Positions 8,140 through 16,176 of a stretch of DNA of 64,000 nt are shown here, piece after piece (position 1 is the first letter of the stretch; each line of letters opens with the position of its first letter). The DNA comes from an uncultured Clostridium sp. (GTDB lineage: Bacteria > Bacillota > Clostridia > Lachnospirales > Lachnospiraceae): positions 29,861 to 93,860 of the forward strand of contig NZ_URHZ01000009.1 in the NCBI RefSeq assembly GCF_900547735.1, given 5' to 3'. The translations under genes were made by a program, and so were the position numbers. The notes beneath the pieces were generated by a model. That model saw only the letters and a program-made list of their open reading frames with translations, had not been told where the DNA came from and did not search any database.

Positions 8140-8886
8140 TTATACTATTCTCACTATCTGCTCATATAAGCAGCTGCTATGTTCCCTCTGGTACGTTTGG
8201 TTTACATGCATATGTCCAAAAAACCAATGTTTATAACTAACAATCTCTTTAATACCCTGTAGATAATCGGTTAATTTATCCGCGTGATACAAACTGCTGC
8301 CTTCATCCATTTGTTGAAGGAGAGAGTTATATGGGCTATGGGTAATAATATAATCAACCTCATTCGCAGCCTTCTTCAAATTCTCCATGCCTTCTTCCAT
8401 CTCTGTTTCTGACGGTAACTCACGTTCCCACCATGAAACATGATTGATACGAAACATTTTTGAATCATCTCTCCTCCATATTTTGATTTTCGGGTCTCCC
8501 TTATCCAAGATACCATCCATTGTATCGTGGCTGCTAGCTCCGCCGAATGTGTAGAATCTGTTTCCATCTATATTGTAAACCTGGCCGCGCATCAGATGAA
8601 TGACGGTCGGACGAATAAAATTAACTTTACCGCCGCACCACTCCGTTATTGGCAGAGCATCCAGAATATCATAATTGTCGTGATTACCAGAAACAAATAA
8701 TGTTGTAAATGATTTACCTTCAAGCCAATCGAGATTATGTTTTTCTGCATTTGCTCCATCCCATATGCCAAAATCTCCACAAACTATAACATAATCACTC
8801 TTTGTCATTTCCTTTTGTTCCGGGAAACTCCCCGTTCTAAGCCTGTTCATCCAGTTACCGTGTGTATCTCCTGTCACGTAAATAAT
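8140..8886 (-). CDS. Metallophosphoesterase
   Basis: A calcineurin-like phosphoesterase of about 248 residues. Metal-binding motifs are visible: GDTHG, GDFGIWD, GNHDN, THSP and GHMHVN. The likely start is unusual: the frame is closed by TGA nine bases before ATT ATT TAC GTG, and the only good ribosome site (GGGAGG) is 8 nt from the first ATT, giving I-Y-V-T-GDTHG as in relatives that begin MIY-TGDTHG. The GTG at 8877 is 17 nt away and cuts into the first strand. I therefore favour an ATT start. Substrate unknown. Confidence 0.85.
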   Translation of the reverse strand: MIYVTGDTHGNWMNRLRTGSFPEQKEMTKSDYVIVCGDFGIWDGANAEKHNLDWLEGKSFTTLFVSGNHDNYDILDALPITEWCGGKVNFIRPTVIHLMRGQVYNIDGNRFYTFGGASSHDTMDGILDKGDPKIKIWRRDDSKMFRINHVSWWERELPSETEMEEGMENLKKAANEVDYIITHSPYNSLLQQMDEGSSLYHADKLTDYLQGIKEIVSYKHWFFGHMHVNQTYQREHSSCLYEQIVRIV

Positions 8887-8907
8887 TCAAATCACCTCCC
8901 TGTATCG

Positions 8908-9041
8908 ATGTGCGTCACACTTTGTAGGAGATTTTGCCCCGATGAAGGAGACGTAGTGGGCTACGCTGACTGAATCGGGACAAAATATGCCGGGAAGTGG
9001 GGCGTGCAGATCGCGGGAATGAATTTTCAAACACGCTCTAG
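8908..9041 (+). repeat. TIR-element family 2, 5'-truncated copy
   Basis: Shares TGTGCGTCACACTTTGT and the terminal GAATTTTCAAACACGCTCTA with the complete copy at 19832-19922, but lacks the left end and holds about 65 bp of extra internal sequence. It lies between the phosphoesterase and PEBP genes. The remainder of this intergenic gap (9042-9372) is AT-rich, and I see only a probable promoter (TATACT near 9334) for the PEBP gene. Confidence 0.72.
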
Positions 9042-9372
9042 CTCTTTGACATCAATCTGCAGAATTTCTTCCTTTATTTTATCACACTAACAGAGCACCG
9101 TCCATTCATGTATGTGCATCTCCTATGTTACACCTGCAATTGTTTTTCTTTCTCATGTTATGATATAAAATGCTGGTTTCCTCCGTTTTACTACTGCATT
9201 TTTATTAAATTTCCATCGTGTCAAATTCCCGTCCCGGATTTTTTATTTACTCTTTCAACGTGCGCTTTAAAAATATAAATACGGATACTAACTACAATAA
9301 AATAAGTAATTTACATTTTTTCCATTATTTTGTATACTTAATACATCAAATGATAGAAAGAGGAGGAACAAT

Positions 9373-9876
9373 ATGAAAGTCATCAGTCACGGAATTGTTA
9401 ACGGCATTATTGAGGACAAGTACGGTAAACGCGGTTCCCATTTCAACGAATTCGGGATGTCGACCTATTCGCTTCCGTTCGAAGTTCTGGATGCCCCGGA
9501 AGGAACAAAGAGTTTTGCACTTCTCCTGGAAGATAAAGACGCATTTCAGGTCAATGGAGGTTTTTCCTGGATTCACTGGGCCGCCGCAAACATAACAAGA
9601 ACTAAGATTGAAGAGAATGAGAGCCAGACTGCAGCTGATTTTGTCCAGGGTGTCAATACCTGGAACTTTAAGCAGAGCAGTCCTGAGAATAAAAAGCTTA
9701 CCGCTTTTTACGGAGGTATGGCTCCGCCGGATGCACCACATATCTATGAGCTTCATGTGTATGCCCTGGACTGCCTCCTTGATCTGGAAAATGGATTCCT
9801 GATGAACCATATGTACCGCCAGATGGACGGACATATCCTGGAACAATATACGCTGAAGGGCGAATACAGTAATTAG
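9373..9876 (+). CDS. YbhB/YbcL-type PEBP (Raf kinase inhibitor-like) protein
   Basis: A 167-residue phosphatidylethanolamine-binding-protein fold. Recognised by FSWIHWAAANI and YGGMAPPDAPHIYELHVYALD, which contain the conserved D-x-H-x-Y-type ligand-pocket residues of bacterial YbhB/YbcL. The function of bacterial members is unclear; they bind small anionic ligands. AGGAGG precedes the ATG. It is monocistronic, divergent from the phosphoesterase and convergent with the following minus-strand operon. Confidence 0.88.
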   Translation: MKVISHGIVNGIIEDKYGKRGSHFNEFGMSTYSLPFEVLDAPEGTKSFALLLEDKDAFQVNGGFSWIHWAAANITRTKIEENESQTAADFVQGVNTWNFKQSSPENKKLTAFYGGMAPPDAPHIYELHVYALDCLLDLENGFLMNHMYRQMDGHILEQYTLKGEYSN

Positions 9877-9952
9877 TGAAAGAACGGTGTAAGACAGTCT
9901 TTGCTTCTTTCATACTGCCGGGCTCTTTAACGGCATAATTCCTATCAAATAA

Positions 9953-9995
9953 AAAGAGGACGGCCAGGGAGTATCCCTGTCCGCCATTCTTTTAT
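9953..9995. terminator. Probable bidirectional terminator
   Basis: GGACGG.CAGGGA and TCCCTG.CCGCC form an imperfect stem flanked by AAAAAG on one side and TTCTTTTA on the other, between the convergent PEBP and LeuD-like genes. Confidence 0.5.
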
Positions 9996-10066
9996 TGGCT
10001 GGTTATCGGAGTATCCCGTCTATGTCATAATAGTTCATGATCCGGTAATCCATCCTGCTCTAAATT

Positions 10067-10588
10067 TCATTTCTGGTTTGCCTGCTGCTTCAGATACGGG
10101 AACAATCCGCCCGCCTTCATAATGTCGTTTTCCAGATTACTGACGGCATCACCGTGAAACTCTTTCCGATTCGTCAGATCTCTGATCGTCCCCGTCGCAG
10201 TGTCGATCTCAAGTTCATCTTTATCTGATATCTCGCCGTTTTTAATCGCCTCCCCAAGATCTTTGACAAAGAGAACCAGATACCCGTTATTGACCGCATT
10301 CCGGTAATAAATTCTGGAAAATGTCTCCGCCAGAACGCAGGGAACACCTCCGTACTGGAGACAGTACACGGCATGTTCGCGGCTGGAACCGCAGCCGAAG
10401 TTTTTTCCGGCGACTACTATGTCACCCGGCTTTACTTCTTTGGCAAAGTCCTCCTTGCCGGGATAATACTCAAATGCATACTGGGGCATATTTTCCGGAT
10501 CCGTCTCCGCCAGATATTTATTATGGTATATCAAATCGGTATCGACATCATCGCCGAATACCCAGGCTCTCCCTTTAAGAATGCTCAT
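10067..10588 (-). CDS. Aconitase/IPM-dehydratase family small subunit
   Basis: About 173 residues, the swivelling domain of a two-subunit hydro-lyase (LeuD/HacB type): VFGDDVDTDLIYHNKYL, GKNFGCGSSREHA with the substrate-binding loop, and ETFSRIYYRNAVNNG. The start at MSILKG has GGAGG 8 nt upstream; an upstream ATG five codons earlier is less well placed. It follows the large subunit with a 24-bp gap. Members dehydrate/rehydrate C4-C7 branched hydroxy-acids. No other leucine-pathway gene is near, so a catabolic substrate is likelier than isopropylmalate. Confidence 0.9.
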   Translation of the reverse strand: MSILKGRAWVFGDDVDTDLIYHNKYLAETDPENMPQYAFEYYPGKEDFAKEVKPGDIVVAGKNFGCGSSREHAVYCLQYGGVPCVLAETFSRIYYRNAVNNGYLVLFVKDLGEAIKNGEISDKDELEIDTATGTIRDLTNRKEFHGDAVSNLENDIMKAGGLFPYLKQQANQK

Positions 10589-10612
10589 ATTCATTTCCTC
10601 CATTTCCCCCGA

Positions 10613-11893
10613 TTATCCGAGAATCTCCCTCGGGTCGGTGATACAGCCTCTGACCGCCGTCGCCATGGCCGACATCGGGCTCATCAGATAGGTATGGCTC
10701 CCCTTCCCCACTTTGCCGATAAAGTTCCTGTTGGTCGTGGAACAGCCGACGTCACCGGACGGCAGGGCTCCGTAGTGCTCCGCGGTGCACAGGGAACAGG
10801 TAGGATTTGTAAATACAATGCCTGCTTCCAGAAATTTTTCAATCATTCCCTCTTTTGCGCACCGTATCTGAACTTCCGTAGTGCTCGGGGTAATAATAGC
10901 ACGGATACCGGGACTGATTTTCCCTCCCCCGGCCATCAGCACGTCATAGGCTGCCTTCAAATCTTCAAAGCGGCCGTTGGAACAGGAACCGATATGAATC
11001 TGGTCAACCGCAGTGCCTGCAACTTCACGCACAGGACGGACGTTATCCGGAGCGTCCGGACAGGATGCCAGCGGTTCCAGATCCGTCACATCATAGTGCA
11101 ATACCTTGCAATATTCCGCATCGGAATCGGCTGCGAGCAGCTTTGCACGCTCTCTTACCTCCTCCCCCGCCCTATCTGCCAGCCATTCAAGGACTTCTCC
11201 GTTCGGCATAATTAACGGGACTTTTCCGCTCATTTCCGTGACCATGGAACAGAGTGTCAGCCTCTCGGCCAGTGTAGCGCGTTCGATTGTCTCACCGGTA
11301 AATTCAACTGCGAGGAAATCCATACCGCTGGCTCCCAAATCACCGACAATGTGGGTCAGTAGATCCCGCATGCACACTCCTCTTTGAAAGGAACCGGTAA
11401 CTTCTATTTTCATCGTCTCCGGCACACGGAACCAGTTTGTCCCATTGATATAAGATGCCGCTATATCGGAATTGCCCACACCGGTTGCAAATGCGCCGAC
11501 CGCTCCCAGAAGGTTCATATGGCTGTCCGTTCCCAGGACCACATCACCCGGTTTTATCAGGCCGTGCTCCAGCATAACATGCTGGCCGATGCCGTGGTTG
11601 ATATCAAATACATGCCTGATTCCCTGGCGTCTTGCAAACTCACGGATGATTTTCTGGTTGTTGGAAACTTTCTCTGAATGGGAGGGTGCCTGAAGATCAA
11701 AGGTATATGCAATCTTATGGGGATCCCATACTTTTGCATCCTTCCCCATCTCCTTTTCAAACTGCAGTACGCAGTTGGCTCCTCCAAAATCGCGGGCGGA
11801 GGCCAAATCAATCCTGCACCATATGCGGTCACCGACCTCAACCGGATGGCCGGAAGCCCGCTCCATTATCTTTACAATTGCTGTCTTGCCCAT
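10613..11893 (-). CDS. Aconitase/IPM-dehydratase family large subunit
   Basis: About 426 residues. The [4Fe-4S] cysteine ligands are visible in GSCSNGR and CSLC (CxxC), with the earlier TDSHMNLLGAVGAFATGVGNSD substrate loop and the C-terminal STTNRNFxGKVG. Start at MGKTAI after AAAGGGG. It heterodimerises with the small subunit. Homologues act on isopropylmalate, homoaconitate, citraconate or dimethylmaleate. The neighbourhood (MmgE/PrpD, PrpF, CoA-transferases) suggests an unsaturated di/tricarboxylate; which one cannot be read from the sequence. Confidence 0.9.
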   Translation of the reverse strand: MGKTAIVKIMERASGHPVEVGDRIWCRIDLASARDFGGANCVLQFEKEMGKDAKVWDPHKIAYTFDLQAPSHSEKVSNNQKIIREFARRQGIRHVFDINHGIGQHVMLEHGLIKPGDVVLGTDSHMNLLGAVGAFATGVGNSDIAASYINGTNWFRVPETMKIEVTGSFQRGVCMRDLLTHIVGDLGASGMDFLAVEFTGETIERATLAERLTLCSMVTEMSGKVPLIMPNGEVLEWLADRAGEEVRERAKLLAADSDAEYCKVLHYDVTDLEPLASCPDAPDNVRPVREVAGTAVDQIHIGSCSNGRFEDLKAAYDVLMAGGGKISPGIRAIITPSTTEVQIRCAKEGMIEKFLEAGIVFTNPTCSLCTAEHYGALPSGDVGCSTTNRNFIGKVGKGSHTYLMSPMSAMATAVRGCITDPREILG

Positions 11894-11916
11894 TTTTTCC
11901 CCTTTCACCGCTGCGG

Positions 11917-12477
11917 CTATTTCATGCCGAGAAATGATTTTACCGCTTCGAAATTGATAAAATCCGCCTTGTTAATTACAACACCCTCGGGACTGCGGAG
12001 CGTCCCATCGCCCTCATGGGCATGGTTTGCTATGATATGGCCGATTCTGCTGGAGCAGCCGTTGCGCAGTGCCAGCACCGTGCCCGAAAACGGATGGCGC
12101 AGATTCTTGCCGAATTCTGATTTTATCGTAACCCCATCCTCATTTTTTTCATACTCAATCAGCTTTCCCACATCATGGAGCAGAGCCCCTGCAATCAACT
12201 CGTCGTGATTCAGGGTAAAAGCGGCGTCTTTCTTCGAATAGATATCATTAAATTCGTCCATGGCGGCTCTTGAAATCCGGGTAACGCCGCGCACGTGATC
12301 CAGATAACTGAACGGACAGTCCGGTATCAGCAGTGTAAACGGGATGTTATCCATATCATCCGGTTCCCAGCCTCCGGTTTTGAGTGCATCTATGTAGGTT
12401 GCGACCACCTTGTCCTGAAGTTCCCCGTCCTGAATCCAGCCGATTTCAGGGAACAGTTCTCTGATTCTTTCTTCCAT
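11917..12477 (-). CDS. HD-domain phosphohydrolase-like protein
   Basis: About 186 residues with the HD metal site: LDHVRGV, then ALLHDVGKLIEYE, and distal RHPFSGTVLAL and ANHAHEGDG histidines. The arrangement is that of a small stand-alone HD hydrolase. It is probably co-transcribed with the aconitase-like pair (24-bp gap). Start taken at MEERIREL after AAAGGTG. Substrate unknown; such proteins often accompany the IPM-dehydratase-like/MmgE clusters in Lachnospiraceae. Confidence 0.82.
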   Translation of the reverse strand: MEERIRELFPEIGWIQDGELQDKVVATYIDALKTGGWEPDDMDNIPFTLLIPDCPFSYLDHVRGVTRISRAAMDEFNDIYSKKDAAFTLNHDELIAGALLHDVGKLIEYEKNEDGVTIKSEFGKNLRHPFSGTVLALRNGCSSRIGHIIANHAHEGDGTLRSPEGVVINKADFINFEAVKSFLGMK

Positions 12478-12539
12478 TTTTATCACCTTTCCTCTGTCAG
12501 TTCCTATTTTTATCTGTTCATACTTTTATCAGTCCAGGC

Positions 12540-12651
12540 TCTTACCGGTTCATATTCTTACCGATTCAGGCTCTTACCGGTTCAGGCTCTTACCGGTTCA
12601 GGCTCTTACCGGTTCAGGCTCTTACCGATTCAGGCTCTTACCGGTTCAGGT
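12540..12651. repeat. 16-bp tandem repeat, seven units
   Basis: Seven consecutive units of TCTTACCGGTTCAGGC with few substitutions, preceded by a degenerate eighth. It occupies nearly the entire gap between the HD gene and MmgE/PrpD. The period is not a multiple of three, so it is unlikely to be coding. Confidence 0.9.
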
Positions 12652-12669
12652 TCTGTTCATTTCCCATAT

Positions 12670-14034
12670 TTACCAGTTCAGCAGGGACAGGAAATCACCC
12701 GGATTTGTCTCCTGTTCAAACCGTGTACAGCGGTCAATGACCTCTTTTATCGTCTCTTCCTTCAAAAGTCCCGTGGCCGCGGTGACAAACTTTTCAACCA
12801 GTTCACCGAATCCGACCGGATTCTGCGGGGAACCTTTCAGGTCATAGCACTCTTCCCCGTATTCGCTCCCGTCCTTCATGATGATTTTAACCTGTGCGCC
12901 GCGTTTTTTGGGGTACAGGGCATTGACCTCATCATCAATACGGACTGTCACCAGCTTTGCCAGTTTCAGATACTCCTGATTTGTATAAGCTTCTTCCTTC
13001 AGATGGCGGACGGCAACGCCATGTTCCTTAAGCGCCAGGGCAACTCCGTAAGGAATGCTGAACTTTGCCTCCCCCGGATTCTTTGGTTCATAAATAATTC
13101 CGGTCAGCTCATATGCCACCCTGTGGGTTCCTACCTCCACGGCAGCCACATTTTCCGGAGCAATATGATTCTTTACCGTCAGATTCAGTACGGCCTCGAT
13201 GGCCGGCTGGGAATGGCGGCAGGTCGGATAAAATTTATTGTAGGTCTCCGATATCTGATAATCCTTCCCGAGCCCTTCCGTTACCGTCTCCGGGCTGATG
13301 GTTTTGCTCATCGCCTGGAACAGTCCCGTCCTGCCCTCAAAAACGGTTGTGGTTCCCGGAAGCCCCTGTTCCGCCACATAGGCGCAGCAGATACCGTTAT
13401 AGGCGGCGTTGCCCACCATCACACATTTGGACTGCTGCCCCGAGACGGTAGCCTCCATCAGACCGGATGCCTGGAGGCCTGCCATGCCAAGGCCGTTGGC
13501 CATCCTCTCTTCGTCCAGCTTCATCAGTTTACCGGTGACTGCCATTGCGCCTACCGTATCACAGGTTGCCGATGGATGGAATCCCCGGTCAATGAGCTGA
13601 GGACTCTGTGCAGCCGCAAGCCGGTATACAATCTCATATCCCAGCACAATCGCGGTCAGTATTTCTTTTCCCGTGGCATTCAGCTTTGCTCCCATCACCA
13701 AAGCCGTCGGAACAACCACTGCACCTGCATGGACGCCCGCAAATTTATGCCCGTCGTCCAGTTCTATCGAATGGGCAAATGTGGCGTTCAGCATCGCCGC
13801 CCGCGGGGCAGGAAAACACGGACAGGGCTTTTCCCCGATAATTCCGCACTCCCCTTTTCCGATCTTTTCCATCGCCGCAATCAGCGCATCCGCATAATTC
13901 CATCCTGAGCGGCCAGCCAGCATGGCGCCGATTGTGTCCAGCAGACGCTCCCTGGCAAGATCCGCCACACCGGACGGAAGATCTTCATAATTTGTCTTTA
14001 CAAGAAAATCCGCAAACTGATGTGTCAATTCCAT
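12670..14034 (-). CDS. MmgE/PrpD family protein
   Basis: A 454-residue member of the 2-methylcitrate dehydratase / cis-aconitate decarboxylase fold. Seen: LLDTIGAMLAGR near the start, ATFAHSIELDDGHKFAGVHAGAVVVPTAL, DRGFHPSATCDTVGAMA, and YKFYPTCRHSQPAIEA. The family contains PrpD, itaconate-forming CAD and iminodisuccinate epimerase. AGGAGG precedes the ATG. Paired dyads at 14167-14205 in its promoter match ones before the CoA-transferase operon, which suggests joint control. It is likely the first gene of the 12477-10067 operon. Confidence 0.9.
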   Translation of the reverse strand: MELTHQFADFLVKTNYEDLPSGVADLARERLLDTIGAMLAGRSGWNYADALIAAMEKIGKGECGIIGEKPCPCFPAPRAAMLNATFAHSIELDDGHKFAGVHAGAVVVPTALVMGAKLNATGKEILTAIVLGYEIVYRLAAAQSPQLIDRGFHPSATCDTVGAMAVTGKLMKLDEERMANGLGMAGLQASGLMEATVSGQQSKCVMVGNAAYNGICCAYVAEQGLPGTTTVFEGRTGLFQAMSKTISPETVTEGLGKDYQISETYNKFYPTCRHSQPAIEAVLNLTVKNHIAPENVAAVEVGTHRVAYELTGIIYEPKNPGEAKFSIPYGVALALKEHGVAVRHLKEEAYTNQEYLKLAKLVTVRIDDEVNALYPKKRGAQVKIIMKDGSEYGEECYDLKGSPQNPVGFGELVEKFVTAATGLLKEETIKEVIDRCTRFEQETNPGDFLSLLNW

Positions 14035-14166
14035 CTTATAACTCCTCCTTTACCAAAGTCTCTTACTGTCGGTCTCCCGGTTATTGGAAATCAAAGACTC
14101 CATTGCAGTTTTCATCAACGGTTTCATCACAGGTTTCAATACTGTTTTTATCACAGCGCCCGAGAT

Positions 14167-14205
14167 ATTTCTATTGTACAGAAATCATTTCTTTTATATA
14201 GAAAT
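14167..14205. promoter_or_regulatory. Tandem operator, two ATTTCT-N7-AGAAAT dyads
   Basis: ATTTCTATTGTACAGAAAT (14167-14185) and ATTTCTTTTATATAGAAAT (14187-14205), 20 bp apart centre to centre, i.e. on one face of the helix. A third half-site (CACAGAAAT) follows. The same word with the same 20-bp spacing occurs at 29782-29820. It lies about 140 bp before the MmgE start. Confidence 0.68.
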
Positions 14206-14446
14206 TTTATCACAGAAATAGGTAAAATACAATAACCATCATTAAAAAATTTCTTTTCATTTATCTTTTGTTTTTTCGGACGGTTTCCGCATGGGAAGAA
14301 GTTCCCCCCGCATTTTGGCCCGTAAGTAAACCATATCAATTTTCTAAGAATATTATATAATTTTTTGAGGGAAAAGAATGAGAAATCATATACAATTGGG
14401 GAAGCATATCAGAGATACCGGATGGCAATAGAGTGAATGCAGAAAA

Positions 14447-14490
14447 CGCTGCCCCCAAATAAATATTTTATCAGGAATGCAGCGTCTCTT
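14447..14490 (-). terminator. Probable terminator of the isomerase/xylulokinase operon
   Basis: ACGCTGC and GCAGCGT form a 7-bp stem with a 27-nt loop on the minus strand, followed by TTTTCTG. The rest of 14206-14584 is AT-rich and I see no gene in it. Confidence 0.45.
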
Positions 14491-14584
14491 CCATTTTTAA
14501 TTTTTCAGAATGAACAGGGCTGTTGATTTTATCTGCTCTTTCAGTCTCACTTAAAGCAAGGCAGTTTCAACTGCAACGTACCCC

Positions 14585-16069
14585 TTATGCAAACGGGTTT
14601 TCGGTCTTATACAGCATATTCTTAGGCTGGTTGAATCCGATCTCTTCCGCATCCACACCGATATACTTAAACACCTCGTAGATTGCCTTTCCATAATGGC
14701 CGAAGGCAACCGCTCCGTGGTGCGGGAAGTTCTTCTCAATCAGCACATGACGGTAAAAACGGTTCATTTCGGGAATTGCGAAAATTCCGATGGCTCCAAA
14801 GGAGCGGGTGGCTACCGGAAGAACCTCTCCCTGGGCGATGTAGGCCCGGAGTTTGCAGTCCGCCGTGCTCTGCAGGCGGAAAAATGTAATATCGCCCGGC
14901 ACAATATCACCTTCCAGCGTACCCTGCGTCACTTCCTCGGGAAGCGCCCTGGCCATAATGAGCTGGTATTTCATCTCACAGAACGAAAGTTTCTTTGAAC
15001 TGGTGTTGCCGCAGTGGAATCCCATAAAAGTTTCTCTCTGGCTGTAATTGTGGACTCCCCTAATATCCTCTTCATAGAGGTCGGCCGGTACGGAATTGTT
15101 GATATCTAAGAGGGTTACCGCATCCTCACTCACACAGGTCCCTATAAATTCACTCAGCGCACCATAGATATCCACCTCACAGGATACCGGAATTCCCCGG
15201 TCCGTCAGACGGCTGTTCACATAACATGGCACAAATCCAAACTGTGTCTGGAATGCCGGCCAGCATTTACCCGCAATCGCCACATACTTTCGATATCCCT
15301 TATGTTCCTCCACCCAGTCAAGCAGCGTCAGTTCATACTGTGCCAGTTTTTCCAGAATTTCCGGTTTCCGGTTGCCCGCTCCCAGTTCCGCCTCCATGTC
15401 TTTTACCACCCCGGGTATCCGGTCATCACCCGCGTGTTTATTAAACGCCTCAAATAAATCCAGTTCGGAATTCTCCTCAATCTCCACTCCCAGGTTGTAA
15501 AGCTGCTTAATCGGAGCATTGCAGGCAAGAAAATTCAGCGGCCTCGGACCAAAGCTTATGATTTTCAAGCCGGAAAGACCTACAACGGCCCGGGCAATCG
15601 GTACAAATTCATGAATCATATCGGCACATTCTTCGGCCGTGCCGACCGGATACTCCGGAATATACGCCCTGATGCCGCGCAGCTTCAGGTTATAGCTTGC
15701 ATTCAACATACCGCAGTATGCATCCCCACGCCCCTGAACCAGATTGTTTCCGCTCTCCTCGGCCGCCGCGATAAACATGGACGGTCCGTCAAAATGTTTT
15801 GCCAGTAGAGTTTCCGATATCTCCGGGCCAAAGTTTCCAAGATAAACTACAAGCGCGTTGCAGCCGGCGGTTTTCACATCCTCCAGCGCCTGTACCATAT
15901 GGAGCTCACTCTCCACAATGCAGACAGGACATTCATAAATATTCTGTGCATCATACTTTGCCCTGTAGGCCTCCACCAGTGCCTTTCTCCTGTTTACGGA
16001 AAGGCTCTCAGGAAAACAGTCCCGGCTTACGGCCACAATTCCTATTTTTACTTCCGGTATGTTATTCAT
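14585..16069 (-). CDS. L-fucose/D-arabinose isomerase family protein
   Basis: About 494 residues of the FucI/AraA-like ketol-isomerase fold. Segments NALVVYLGNFGPE, AAEESGNN.VQGRGDAYCG, and metal-ligand regions CEVDIYGALSEFIG and MGFHCGNTSSKK fit the family, although it is more distant than a true FucI. Such enzymes convert an aldose (fucose, arabinose, or sulfoquinovose-like sugars) into the ketose for a partner kinase. Start at MNNIPEVK, 8 nt after GGAGG. It follows xylulokinase directly, so the pair would isomerise and phosphorylate a sugar. Substrate uncertain. Confidence 0.8.
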   Translation of the reverse strand: MNNIPEVKIGIVAVSRDCFPESLSVNRRKALVEAYRAKYDAQNIYECPVCIVESELHMVQALEDVKTAGCNALVVYLGNFGPEISETLLAKHFDGPSMFIAAAEESGNNLVQGRGDAYCGMLNASYNLKLRGIRAYIPEYPVGTAEECADMIHEFVPIARAVVGLSGLKIISFGPRPLNFLACNAPIKQLYNLGVEIEENSELDLFEAFNKHAGDDRIPGVVKDMEAELGAGNRKPEILEKLAQYELTLLDWVEEHKGYRKYVAIAGKCWPAFQTQFGFVPCYVNSRLTDRGIPVSCEVDIYGALSEFIGTCVSEDAVTLLDINNSVPADLYEEDIRGVHNYSQRETFMGFHCGNTSSKKLSFCEMKYQLIMARALPEEVTQGTLEGDIVPGDITFFRLQSTADCKLRAYIAQGEVLPVATRSFGAIGIFAIPEMNRFYRHVLIEKNFPHHGAVAFGHYGKAIYEVFKYIGVDAEEIGFNQPKNMLYKTENPFA

Positions 16070-16176
16070 ATCAATATCCTCCATCTTTTTTATTGCTTCG
16101 GATGTTATCACTGCGGGCGCCGTCACTGCGGATGCGGCGGTATTATCACTGCGGATACAGCGGCGGCATGCTCGCC

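Noticed and set aside
12540..12651. CRISPR array
   Set aside because: Units are contiguous 16-bp copies with no unique spacers and no cas genes.
12295..13908. A 537-codon open frame on the plus strand
   Set aside because: It is antisense to MmgE/PrpD and runs through the HD gene start and the 16-bp repeat; the repeat gives low-complexity peptide (YRFRLLPVQALTGS). No ribosome site or family similarity.
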